From: Anisodus tanguticus
Lineage: Eukaryota; Streptophyta; Magnoliopsida; Solanales; Solanaceae
Direction: 5' to 3'
Length of the DNA: 64,000 nucleotides
Assembly: GCA_034509755.1 (NCBI GenBank)
Contig: CM067545.1
Location: 45,749,062 to 45,813,061, forward strand
The notes below the pieces were generated by a model, which did no database searches, was not told the origin of the DNA, and saw nothing but the letters and a program-made list of their open reading frames with translations. The stretch's first letter is position 1, and each line of letters begins with the position of its first letter. Positions 21,658 through 33,617 of the stretch are shown piece by piece. The translations under genes and the position numbers were made by a program.

Positions 21658-24247
21658 ATGTCTACGTCGAAGAATATGTTTCATCATGCCCTTACAGTTT
21701 CCAACATCATAAACCATATTCCTATTGTTCTTGAGATTTAAAACGTTCAATATGCGACGTGGGCGGAATTGTTCAAAATTCACACACGTTCTCATCAAGT
21801 CCTCCATCACATAATTACCTCGACTATTGGCGTAGAGGAGGTGCTTGAACCCGAGGTGAGTCCTACGTTGTGGACGACACTTGACGCTACGGTGCTCCAG
21901 TGGATTTATTCCACTATTTCTACTGACCTTCTACAAATGATTATTGAGCCCGATGCTACGGCAATGGAAGCTTGGAATAGGCTGCGTGACATATTCCAAG
22001 ATAACAAAAATTCTCGGGTTGATACTCTTGAGCAGAAATTTTCTTATGTTCACATGGCGGATTTTCCGAACGTCTCGGCCTATTGCAAAAGGCTGAAAGA
22101 GTTGGCGGACCAACTCCGCAATGTGGCGCGCCCGTTAGATTTAATAGTCTTGTTCGCCAGCTGGTTGCTGGCCTATCCGAGGCTTATAGTGGCGTTGGAA
22201 TTCTCTTTCGTCAAAGTGATCCTCTCTCACAATTCTATCAAGCCCGATCCATACTTACCTTGGAAGAAGCTGGCTTGTCTAAAAAGGCAGCTACTAGTGC
22301 AACTCCAGTCGTCATGATGACCATATCGGACGCTACTCCGTCATTTTCCAAAAAATCAGGCCCAAATCGCAACAACGGAGGCGACAAAAATAGTAAAAAT
22401 CGGAAACATAATTGAAAAAATAATGGCGGAAACCGAGGTGCGAATAATGGGGGTGGGCCTCGGGGTAATGTGCTGCAAACCTACTAGCCACAGCCCTGGG
22501 GTCCGTAGCCCTGGAACTGGGCTGGCAGTTCTTGGCCCACTGCCCCCTATTACCTGCCATCACATTTTCCGGGAAACTGGACCCAATATCCCAGCAAGCC
22601 CAGTTTCTCGGACAAGTAGTTCAGTCCCCGACAGGTTTCTAGGCCGGGGCAGCAAGCGAGTGTGCTTGGGCCTCGGCCTCCGCAGGCCCACCATACAGCG
22701 GGACCCACCCCTACCGACATTGAAGCCGCAATGCGCACACTTGGATTAAATCCCCCGGACGCAAGTTGGTACATGGACACCGGCGCTACTGCTCATATGA
22801 CGTCCGACCAAAGTACTCTCGTCTTAGTCGAATTTGAGCAACAACCGTGGCATAATTGTTGGTAATGGCAATCCAATTCCAATTCGTGGTTACGGTCATA
22901 AAACTGTCTCCCCCCCCCCCCATCCACCTCTTGTCTTGAAAAATGTCATTCATGCCCCTAACTTAATTAAAAATTTGGTGTATGTCCGTAAATTCACCGA
23001 TAATTGGGTTTTTGTTGATTTTAATCCTCTTGGGTTTTCTCGTGAAGGATTTCAAGACGGAGATTCCTCTCATGAGATGTGAAGAATGCTTTCTTACATG
23101 GTGATCTTAAGGAGACCGTTTACATGCATCAGCCTTTAGGTTTTCGCGACCCCAAATATCATCATCATGTCTGTTTATTGAAGAAGTCCTTATATGGGCT
23201 TAAGCATGCCCCACGGGCTTAGTATAAGAGATTTGCAGACTATGTTTCATCTATTGGGTTTTCACACAGCAGGTCGGATAATTCATTATTCATATATCAT
23301 CGTGGTACTTCCCTGACTTATATACTATTATATGTGGATGATATTATCTTGACTGCTTCTTCTGATGTTTTGCGAAAGTCTATCATGACAATGCTCAGTT
23401 CTGAGTTTGCTCTGAAAGACTTAGGGCCCTTGAGTTACTTTTTGGAGATTGTTGTCACTCGTCATGCAGGTGGATTATTCTTATCACAACGGAAGTATGC
23501 AGTTGAGATCATTGAGCGAGCTGGTATGTCCTCGTGCAAGTCTACTTCCACTCCAATTGATACTAAACCCAAGATGGGTGCTGCGGATGGCTCCCCATAC
23601 GAGGATCTGATCCACTATTGCAGTCTTGCAGGGGCTCTTCAGTATCTTATTTTCACCAGACCAGATATTACGTATGTCGTACATCAGGTGTGTTTGTTTA
23701 TGCATGATCCCAGGGTTGAGCACATGAATGCGCAGCATTATTCGATACATCCATGGAACACTTGACTATAGATTACATTTATATCCTTCATCGACATCTA
23801 CACTTGTCTCGTATACAGATGCTGATTGGGGTGGTTGTCCAGTTACCAAACACTCTACGTTCGGCTATTGTATGTTTCTTGATAATAACTTGGTATCATG
23901 ATCTGCGAAGCGTCAGTCTATATTATAACGCTCCAGTGTAGAGGTCGAGTATCGAGGGGTAGCCAATGCGGTCTCTGAATCCTATTGGTTACGTAATATT
24001 CTATTAGAGCTTCATTGTCCTATTCAGAAAGCTACATTGGTTTATTGTGATAATATTAGTGTCGTCTACCTTTCTGGTAATCCAGCTCAACACCAGCGCA
24101 CTAAACACATCGAGATGGATGTTCACTTTGTTCACTAAAAGGTAGCTCGTGGACAAGTACGCGTCTGCCATGTCCCTTCCAGGTATCAAATTTTTGACAT
24201 ATTTACTAAAGGTCTTCCATCACGGACTGACTTAGTACAAAATCGGT
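21658..24247 (+). pseudogene. Array unit B: gag-protease joined to RT-RNase H, integrase deleted
   Basis: Gag opens MSTSKNMFHHALTVSNIINH at 21658 and stops at a TAA after VLEI. It continues in frame as NVQYATWAELFKIHTRSHQV and onward through WNRLRDIFQDNK and CKRLKELADQLRNV, with a frameshift into VAGLSEAYSGVG. Protease has an intact WYMDTGATAHMTSDQ near 22770. At 23075-23082 the sequence jumps from just after protease to RT through AGATGTGA, removing the pre-integrase, integrase and first half of RT (about 1.68 kb relative to unit A). RT YVDDIILTASS and RNase H follow. A 12-C tract lies at 22910-22921. It cannot be autonomous. Confidence 0.85.
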
Positions 24248-24483
24248 TGTTAAACCAGTGATATACACAGTGTATACATATCGTGTATATCACGTATTAA
24301 TGGCTATTTTAGGTGATGTTTTGATGTAATTAGAATTGTACACTTACCATAATTTTATAGTTATTGTACAAGTAGAATAATATATTAAGAGTAGAATAGG
24401 AATAGAATTTTCTTGTTATGAAAAATTATAAATTGTATATATACTTTTCATTAATGAAAATAATCAAGGGATTATTTCTTCCA
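24248..24483 (+). repeat. Shared LTR between units B and C
   Basis: Nearly identical to 21247-21482 and truncated at the same 5' point. Confidence 0.85.
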
Positions 24484-24658
24484 TGGTATCAGAAGTCTAG
24501 GTCTCACAAAAACCTTAAACTCTTCCGTGTATTTGGCTCGAATTCCGAGATTTCTTCTCAGATTTTGCTCGCCGAAAAATCCTCCTCCCATACCAAATTT
24601 TCTCCTTCTTTCCCAAATTTTTCTTCCTAATCTCTACTTCTCCTAGTGTTCTTTCGGC

Positions 24659-26163
24659 ATGTCTACGTCGAAGAATATGTTTCATCTTACCCTTACAGTT
24701 TCCAACATCATAAACCATATTCCTATTGTTCTTGAGATTGAAAACGTTCAATATGCGACGTGGGCGGAATTGTTCAAAATTCACACACGCTCTCATCAAG
24801 TCCTCCATCACATACTGTCTCCCCCCCCCCCATCCACCTCTTGTCTTGAAAAATGTCATTCATGCCCCTAACTTAATTAAAAATTTGGTGTATGTCCGTA
24901 AATTCACCGCAGATAATTGGGTTTTTGTTGATTTTAATCCTTTTGGGTTTTCTGTGAAGGATTTCAAGACGGAGATTCCTCTCATGAGATGTGAAGAATG
25001 CTTTCTTACATGGTGATCTTAAGGAGACCGTTTACATGCATCAGCCTTTAGGTTTTCGCGACCCCAAATATCATCATCATGTCTGTTTATTGAAGAATTC
25101 CTTATATGGGCTTAAGCATGCCCCACTGGCTTAGTATAAGAGATTTGCAGACTATGTTTCATCTATTGGGTTTTCACACCGCAGGTCGGATAATTCATTA
25201 TTCATATATCATCGTGGTACTTCCCTGACTTATATACTATTATATGTGGATGATATTATCTTGACTGCTTCTTCTGATGTTTTGCGAAAGTCTATCATGA
25301 CAATGCTCAGTTCTGAGTTTGCTCTGAAAGACTTAGGGCCCTTGAGTTACTTTTTGGAGATTGTTGTCACTCGTCATGCAGGTGGATTATTCTTATCACA
25401 ACGGAAGTATGCAGTTGAGATCATTGAGCGAGCTGGTATGTCCTCGTGCAAGTCTACTTCCACTCCAATTGATACTAAACCCAAGATGAGTGCTGCGGAT
25501 GGCTCCCCATACGAGGATATGATCCACTATTGCATCTTGCAGGGGCTCTTCGGTATCTTATTTTCACCGGACCAGATATTACGTATTTCGTACATCAGGT
25601 GTGTTTGTTTATGCATGATCCCAGGGTTGAGCACATGAATGCTCTCAAAAGCATTATTCGATACATCTAGGGAACACTTGACTATGGATTACATTTATAT
25701 CCTTCATCGACGTCTACACTTGTCTCGTATACAGATGCTGATTGGGGTAGCTGTCCAGATACCAAACGTTCTACGTTCGTCTATTGTATGTATCTTGGTA
25801 ATAACTTGGTATTTTGGTCTGTGAAGCGTCAGTCTATATTATCACGCTCTAGTGCAGAGGTCGAGTATCTAGGGGTAGCCAATGTGGTCTCTGAATCATG
25901 TTGGTTACATAATCTTCTTTTAGAGCTTCATTGTCCTATTCAGAAATCTACATTGGTTTATTGTGATAATGTTAGTGCCGTCTACCTTTCTGGTAATCCG
26001 GTTCAACACCAATGCACTAAACACATCGAGATGGATATTTACTTTGTTCGCAAAAAGGTAGCTCGTTGACAAGTACGCGTCTGCCATGTCCCTTCCAGGT
26101 ATCAAATTTTTGACATATTTACTAAGGGTCTTCCATCACGGGATGACTTAGTACAAAATCGGT
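24659..26163 (+). pseudogene. Array unit C: gag start fused past protease to RT-RNase H
   Basis: Gag starts MSTSKNMFHLTLTVSNIINH and, unlike B and D, keeps a sense codon (GAA) after VLEI. At about 24815, CATCACATA joins CTGTCTCCC, removing about 1.09 kb of gag and protease relative to B. An 11-C tract follows. The integrase deletion with the AGATGTGA junction is the same as in B. RT from LYVDDIILTASS onward and RNase H (SRSSAEVEYLGVANVVSESC, then CDNVSAVYLSGNP) follow. It is the smallest unit of the array. Confidence 0.85.
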
Positions 26164-26397
26164 TGTTAAACCATTGATATACACAATGTATACATATCGT
26201 GTATATCACGTATTAATGGCTATTTTAGGTGATGTTTTGATGTAATTAGAATTGTACACTTACCATAATTTTATAGTTATTGTACAAGTAGAATAATTTA
26301 TTAAGTAGAATAGGAATAGAATTTTCTTGTTATGAAAAATTATAAATTGTATATATACTTTTCATTAATGAAAATAATCAAGGGATTATTTCTTCCA
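26164..26397 (+). repeat. Shared LTR between units C and D
   Basis: Starts TGTTAAACCATTGATATACA and ends TTATTTCTTCCA; same 5' truncation as the two preceding LTRs. Confidence 0.85.
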
Positions 26398-26571
26398 TGG
26401 TATCAGAAGTCTAGCTCTCACAAAAACCTTAAACTCTTCCGCGTATTTGGCTCGAATTCCGAGACCTCTTCTCAGATTTTGCTCGCCGAAAATCCTCCTC
26501 CCATAGCAAATTTTCTCCTTCTTTCCCAAATTTTTCTTCCTAATCTCTACTTCTCCTAGTGTTCTTTCGTC

Positions 26572-29201
26572 ATGTCTACGTCGAAGAATATGTTTTATCC
26601 TGCCCTTACAGTTTCCAACATCATAAACCATATTCCTATTGTTCTTGAGATTTAAAACGTTCAATATGCGACGTGGGCGGAATTGTTCAAAATTCACACA
26701 CGCTCTCATCAAGTCCTCCATCACATAATTACCTCGACTATTGGCGTAGAGGAGGTGCTTGAATCCGAAGTGAGTCCTACGTTGTGGACGACACTTGACG
26801 CTACTGTTCTCCAGTGGATTTATTCCACTATTTCTACTGACCTTCTACAAATGATTATTGAGCCCGATGTTACGGCAATGGAAGCTTGGAATAGGCTGCG
26901 TGACATATTCCAAGATAACAAAAATTCTCGGGTTGATACTCTTGAGCAGAAATTTTCTTATGTTCACATGGCGGATTTTCCGAACGTCTCGGCCTATTGC
27001 AAAAGGCTGAAAGAGTTGGCGGACCAACTCCGCAATGTGGCGCGCCCGTTAGATTTAATAGTCTTGTTCTCCAGCTGGTTGCTGGCCTATCCGAGGCTTA
27101 TAGTGGCGTTGGAATTCTCTTTCGTCAAAGTGATCCTCTCCCACAATTCTATCAAGCCCGGTCCATACTTACCTTGGAAGAAGCTGGCTTGGCTAAAAAG
27201 GCAGCTACTAGTGCAACTCCATTCGTCATGATGACCATATCGGACGCTACTCCGTCATTTTCCAAAAAATCAGGCCCAAATCGCAACAACGGTGGCGACA
27301 AAAATAGTAAAAATCGGAAACATAATTGAAAAAATAATGGCGGAAACCGAGGTGCGAATAATGGGGGTGGGCCTCGGGGTAATGTGCTGCAAACCTACTA
27401 GCCACAGCCCTGGGGTCCGTAGTCCTGGAACTGGGCTGGCAGTTCTTGGCGCACGGCCCCCTATTACCCGCCATCACATTTTCCGGGAAACTGGACCCAA
27501 TATCCCAGCAAGCCCAGTTTCTCGGACAAGTAGTTCAGTCCCCGACAGGTTTCTAGGCCGGGGCAGCAAGCGAGTGTGCTTGGGCCTCGGCCTCCGCAGG
27601 CCCACCATACAGCGGGACCCACCCCTACCGACATTGAAGCCGCAATGCGCACACTTGGATTAAATCCCACGGACGCAAGTTGGTACATGGACACCGGCGC
27701 TACTGCTCATATGACGTCCGACCAAAGTACTCTCGTCTTAGTCGAATTTGAGCAACAACCGTGGCATAATTGTTGGTAATGGCAATCCAATTCCAATTCG
27801 TGGTTACGGTCATAAAACTGTCTCCCCCCTATCCACCTCTTGTCTTGAAAAATGTCATTCATGCCCCTAACTTAATTAAAAATTTGGTGTATGTCCGTAA
27901 ATTCACCGCTGATAATTGGGTTTTTGTTGATTTTAATCCTCTTGGGTTTTCTGTGAAGGATTTCAAGACGGAGATTCCTCTCATGAGATGTGAAGAATGC
28001 TTTCTTACATGGTGATCTTAAGGAGACCGTTTACATGCATCAGCCTTTAGGTTTTCGCGACCCCAAATATCATCATCATGTCTGTTTATTGAAGAAGTCC
28101 TTATATGGGCTTAAGCATGCCCCACGGGCTTAGTATAAGAGATATGCAGACTATGTTTCATCTATTGGGTTTTCACACCGCAGGTCGGATAATTCATTAT
28201 TCATATATCATCGTGGTACTTCCCTGACTTATATACTATTATATGTGGATGATATTATCTTGACTGCTTCTTCTGATGTTTTGCGAAAGTCTATCATGAC
28301 AATGCGCAGTTCTGAGTTTGCTCTGAAAGACTTAGGGCCCTTGAGTTACTTTTTGGAGATTGTTGTCACTCGTCATGCAGGTGGATTATTCTTATCACAA
28401 CGGAAGTATGCAGTTGAGATCATTGAGCGAGCTGGTATGTCCTCGTGCAAGTCTACTTCCACTCCAATTGATACTAAACCTAAGATGAGTGCTGCGGATG
28501 GCTCCCCATACGAGGATCTGATTCACTATTGCATCTTGCAGGGGCTCTTCAGTATCTTAATTTCACCGGACCAGATATTACGTATGTCGTACATCAGGTG
28601 TGTTTGTTTATGCATGATCCCAGGGTTGAGCACATGAATGCTCTCAAAAGCATTATTCGATACATCTAGGGAACACTTGACTATGGATTACATTTATATC
28701 CTTCATCGACGTCTACACTTGTCTCGTATACAGATGCTGATTGGGGTAGCTGTCCAGATACCAAACGTTCTACGTTCGTCTATTGTATGTTTCTTGGTAA
28801 TAACTTGGTATTTTGGTCTGTGAAGCGTTAGTCTACATTATCACGCTCTAGTGCAGAGGTCGAGTATCTAGGGGTAGCCAATGTGGTCTCTGAATCATGT
28901 TGGTTACATAATCTTCTTTTAGAGCTTCATTGTCCTATTCAGAAATCTACATTGGTTTATTGTGATAATGTTAGTGCCGTCTACCTTTCTGGTAATCCGG
29001 TTCAACACCAATGCACTAAACACATCGAGATGGATATTTACTTTGTTCGCAAAAAGGTAGCTCGTGGACAAGTACGCATCTGCCATGTCCCTTCCAGGTA
29101 TCAAATTGCAGACATCTTTTCTAATGGTCTTCCTTCTATTCTTTTTGAAGATTTTAGGGACAGTTTCAGCGTACGAAGACCGCCCGCTATGACTGCGAGG
29201 G
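26572..29201 (+). pseudogene. Array unit D: gag-protease joined to RT-RNase H, with complete RNase H end
   Basis: Same plan as unit B, about 3 kb later, with the same early TAA in gag, the same frameshift and the same integrase deletion at AGATGTGA (about 27987). Protease WYMDTGATAHMTSDQ is intact. RT YVDDIILTASS lies near 28238. Unlike A-C, RNase H runs on to a natural-looking C-terminus (GLPSILFEDFRDSFSVRRPP and a stop near 29206) and a GCGAGGG polypurine tract before the final LTR. Unit D therefore carries the ancestral 3' end of the family. Confidence 0.85.
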
Positions 29202-29459
29202 TGTGATAGATACCCGTGATATACACGGAATATACACCGTATATATAACGGGCTGACTTAGTACAAAATGGGCTGTTAAACCCGTGATATACACGGTGTA
29301 TACATACCATGTATATCACGGTTTAATGGCTATTTTAGGTGATGTTTTTATATAAGGTTTTAGGAGTAATATAAGAATATGATTTTCTTATTATGGAAAA
29401 TTGTAAATTGTATATATAATCTTTCATTAATGAAAATAATCAAGGGATTATTTCTTTCA
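29202..29459 (+). repeat. Terminal LTR of the array (complete 5' end, internal deletion)
   Basis: It starts TGTGATAGATACCCGTGATA, aligning with the start of the LTR at 63687, and ends GGATTATTTCTTTCA. It keeps the first ~70 bp missing from the other three LTRs but lacks about 60 bp present in them (the ATTAGAATTGTACACTTACC block). No primer site follows, so the element ends here. Confidence 0.85.
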
Positions 29460-31639
29460 CTCTTATTGTATTATGTTGAAATTTATATGTATTTCAGGTA
29501 AACATTTACTTAGTTAATCATTTAATTTCACTTTTATATCAAATTTTAGGTTTGATTCGTATAATCACTCATTAATAAAAGATTCACATGTGTTTGATTA
29601 CGTGTTTTATTGCGTTACTTAAAATAAATAAATATGTTTTTCTCTTGAACAATTAAATTATACATATAATAACTCATATGTTCCACAATGTTAATATTTT
29701 ATATTTTTGTATTGGTAAATTCGTTCACGTATAGATCTTTACGTAACATCAAACGAAAGGGATTATCACTTACAAAGAATAATTTACATCTGATTAAGAA
29801 TAATATATCCCCCCCCCCTCACCCCCCCCACCCCCCACATTTGTAAGTTACTATATGATTTTTATTTATAAAAGTTTAGTTATTTAGTTATTCATATGTC
29901 AATAGAACTTTTTTAAAAGAATAGAAGCAACGAACTTTTTTGAGTTTGATCTTGGACATGATAAACTAATCAACGGAATTAATTGAAACATAAGAATTAC
30001 AAGAGTATAGTCATGTTAAAATACCATTTTAGCTCAATCATAATTCAAGACAGCATATTTCCCCGATGTTCAAAAATTGTTACTCTATTTCTTGACATGC
30101 CCATTGACGCCAAATCTCGTGTACAATATATGCATGTGTCCGTAAGGGTGTACAAATGGGTGGTTTGGACGAGTTAATTAAAATTGGCTGCCCTACCCAT
30201 AAATTACTTGGGTCGAGATGAGTTGAATCAAATTATTTAAAATAAAATTTATAGTGAATAAAAAAATGTATTCCTTTGCCTTTAGACGTGTAATAAGGAT
30301 TGATGGGGATCTCCAGGAACGGAAATAGGAGTTCAAACTTCAAAATATGATTAAGAAAAAACAAGTACTACTACAAGCATATGGTTTTAACTTTTAAGTT
30401 ACGTATATTGACACATAAAAGAATATGGTGGAATGGTTAAGGTTTCTTTAATTATTTTTAAATAGGAGTTCGGTAGAGGGCGTTAATTAAACTTCTCCAA
30501 AAGGGTTTTCCGTGGCACAAACATAATACGAGTCTGATGCATTTTGGACATCGAATGACTGAGGCCAAAAAAATATAATAAGTTACGTAAATTAATAGTG
30601 TGAAGGTTTTCTATTTAAATGATCAATATAGTATAACCTAATATAGCAGGCAATTAGTTATCATCTTTACTGGGTTATAAATTAATTTATATATAAAAAA
30701 TTCATTTTACCTTAAAATGACTCGATTATGTAAATATTTCTATACTCTCAGTACATAATACTTAAACTTAAGCATACGGTTGGACAAACATCACAACATG
30801 ATCCTGTATAATATATGATATTTCGCACGACCAAATATCTATTCTATGCGACACCTAATTTTAGCCTATAGGATAGACTACGTTACCCTACCTGTTCTAT
30901 GCTAGCGTTTGTAGAATATTAAAGAACAGAAAAGCAATGACACTGTATTTTTACATGGAAACCACCCGGCTCATAAAGGGTGAAAAAACCATGACCTACA
31001 CGTCTACATGATTTTCCTCAAACTCCACTACAAGGTGAGCCTTAGCAAATTTAAGTTATAAACTCTTTAACCTCGGAACAAAACTCTAATTTCTATCTTA
31101 CTAATCTCCCTAGACTAGTAAGTCCACTCGAACTTATCCCAACTTGAAGTTGAATTTGACTAACGTTTATATCTATGAATATTGCTTCTATAAAAGCGGA
31201 TAGAGGTACAACTCGATAATAATCCTTATACATGTCCTTGACACCACTGTGTAACCTATTCCAAACATCTTATAGGCCAGAAAATTGAACAGAACAAAGA
31301 ACACAACTTAGATGAACCAGGTTAGCATACATGAGCTATAAGCATTACACAATATTTTCTTTCCCTTTTGACATGATTAAAAAGAATCTTCAGTTCTATT
31401 AAGGATCAATTTGAATGTTTTAATATTGAACTCATTGCCACTGGGCTATCACTGATACAACACAATAGAAACAATAGCTCAAGTTATATCTTGTTGAATA
31501 TTTAATGCACAAAATTTTTCAACAGATATAAAAAAGAGAAACAATTGTCATTATATTGATATTGTAACATCCACCCATAGTTAACCGCAAAACAGATCAA
31601 TCAATTTCCAACACCATACAAAATAAAATGAAGGATAGG
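29460..31639. other. Intergenic AT-rich sequence with a C-rich tract
   Basis: No gene or mobile element is recognised. A C-rich tract with two interruptions lies at 29809-29837. The short frame at 29983-30177 shows no domain. Confidence 0.5.
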
Positions 31640-32303
31640 ATTTACTAAGTTCAAAAAGTAGACATCACAGGACAAATTAAGAGGAAGGCTTAAAAAGTCT
31701 TGCTATTCTCGGCTCTCTTTTTATTCAGTTCAAAATGTAGACTCATAATCTGAGCATGTAGCTCTCTTTTCTTACCCCCATACTCAACAATGAATTAGAT
31801 CTAATTCGTGCCGATGCATATCCCTTAGTGCTGTAATTTCATCCTCCTTTGCCAGTTGATTCCTCATATTCTGCAGCTCAGCATCATCTCTTCCATCTGG
31901 AACAGGTAGATCGGCATGTTCCATGGTCCCAATAACATTTTAGATGTCTGATGCTGCAAAACCTTAACAGACACATGAAAATGCTCAAAGATGTCCGCTA
32001 GCCAGAATTCATAGACCAGAGCATACTCTCTAATTCCTTATTGAGCAATTCTGGCTATGTATTAAAGCATAAGACTGGGAAGATTTATATGAACACCCTG
32101 TCTATGAGCTTCATCAAGATTATGTCCGAAAAACTGGCTTCACCCCTGCCTTTCTTCCTTGGAAGAATCATTCTGTGCACTGTCTCAAAATACAGCTGAT
32201 GCAGACAGACCATTTCCTTCTTCTGAACCCTTTTTGACCTTACAACAGCAGGGTTGTTAGATAGTTTTATAGTGATATCAAGGGTTGCGACCATACCATC
32301 CAA
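31640..32303 (-). pseudogene. Decayed coding remnant, coiled-coil type, unknown plant repeat protein
   Basis: Read on the minus strand, 32303-32085 gives MDGMVATLDITIKLSNNPAV, then QLYFETVHRMILPRKKGRGE. After stops, near 31910-31800, it gives ADLPVPDGRDDAELQNMRNQ followed by LAKEDEITALRDMHRHELDL, a charged heptad-like stretch. This looks like the N- and C-terminal parts of the uncharacterised plant-transposon-associated proteins that are abundant in Solanaceae, but I cannot name the family. Stops and frame changes occur throughout. Confidence 0.4.
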
Positions 32304-32782
32304 TGGTGGCTAGACACTTTTCACATAATATGCCCAACCATCTGAAGGCACATGCAGAATTTCTCCCAACACAATGCTGGACAACTGATGGTAGTCTAAA
32401 AATATAGATTTTTAGATACAATTCACCTTTTATTTGCTACACTTTAATCGTATTTGAGCTATAATGTTAGTATTTTATACTTATTACGTGTGTTTTCTTG
32501 TGTAGGACTTGTTCCCGAGTAAATGAGCATGTTTGAATCTTAATGGAGGTTTTGCCACTTTGATGTCTGAGTAGAAGGCCAACACTTAAATTCTGCCACG
32601 TCGCATATTGGACATTTTCCATTTCAAGAACAATAGGAATGTGGTTCTTGATGTTAGAAAATTAAGGACAACAAATTTGAGGGGCCAAAAATTAAAGACC
32701 CCCCCCCCCCCCCGAAATACAGGGATTTGTGGGGAAAATGTGGAAGAATCAAGAATGCAGTGGCCCAATGAATATGGTTTAG
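32304..32782. other. Intergenic, with a 15-C tract
   Basis: A run of 15 C lies at 32699-32713. No gene is supported. Confidence 0.5.
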
Positions 32783-32796
32783 CTAAGTATATGACA

Positions 32797-33428
32797 GCAA
32801 CAACAACAACAGACCAAGTGAAATCCCACAATGTGGGGTCTGGGGAAGGTTGAGTGTACGCAGACCTTACCTCTACCATGGTAAATGGAGAGGTTGTTTC
32901 CGAAAGACCCTCGGCTCAAGAAAAAGCTTAAGCACAAGCAAAAGCAAGAGAAACGGTCAGACCCGGACAAGAAATTTAAAGCAGTATGAAAATGAGAGTA
33001 ACAAAAGCGAACAGGTCACGCTAAAGTATTCTTGAAAAAAGAAGCAGTAACTAACGCAGGTAAATAAGATAAACAAAGTACACGAAAGAACATATAGCAG
33101 CAGAAATCAAAGGATAGGGAACTATAAAATAATATTGCGCCTACTAGTATGATAGGCTAAGCAGGGCTACAATAATTAACACTACAACTATCAGTATGTA
33201 AGCGTAAGTAGGACTACGCTCAACTACCTACTACCCTAATTTGTGTTCTCCACAACCCCCCTGTCTAAGGTTATATCCTTAGTAAGTTGCACATGCGTCA
33301 AATTTCGTCTAATCACATCTCCCCAATACTTTTTTGACCTACCTCTATCCCTCTTGAACCCATCCATAGCCAACCTCTCACACCTCCGCACTGGGGCATT
33401 TGTGTCTCTCCTCTGCACATATGCCGAA
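32797..33428 (-). mobile_element. 5'-truncated RTE LINE copy with 14-bp target-site duplications
   Basis: The + strand starts with the tail GCAACAACAACAACAG and the 3' block GTGTACGCAGACCTTACC. It continues through the LINE 3' UTR and ends in the polyprotein C-terminus, which reads on the minus strand VQRRDTNAPVRRCERLAMDG and KKYWGDVIRRN. CTAAGTATATGACA flanks both sides (32783-32796 and 33429-33442), the signature of target-primed insertion. Only the last ~70 codons of coding sequence are included. Confidence 0.9.
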
Positions 33429-33570
33429 CTAAGTATATGACATACCTTTAAATGACAAAGATCAAGATAATTAAGTACAAACAAAAGAACATTAAAAAAG
33501 AAAAGAAAAAAAGAAGTAATTTCTCGTCGTCATTTATATAAATTTATTGTGAATATTCATTTCAGTTCTA

Positions 33571-33576
33571 ATAATT

Positions 33577-33614
<38 letters not shown>
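33571..33614. repeat. (TA)n microsatellite
   Basis: About 22 uninterrupted TA units. Confidence 0.95.

Positions 33615-33617
<3 letters not shown>

Larger units (their letters stand above)
18072..29459 (+). mobile_element. Tandem array of four Ty1/copia units sharing LTRs
   Basis: Four head-to-tail internal regions (A 18072-21246, B 21483-24247, C 24484-26163, D 26398-29201) are separated by single LTRs at 21247, 24248 and 26164 and closed by the LTR at 29202-29459. The repeat periods are 3000, about 1915 and 2999 bp, and RT blocks are nearly identical between units. Unit A alone has integrase; B, C and D lack it through one common deletion. The 5' end is truncated in the protease of unit A. 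This is best explained by unequal exchange between LTRs. Confidence 0.9.

Noticed and set aside
33571..33614. Promoter TATA box
   Set aside because: It is a long (TA)n microsatellite with no gene downstream.
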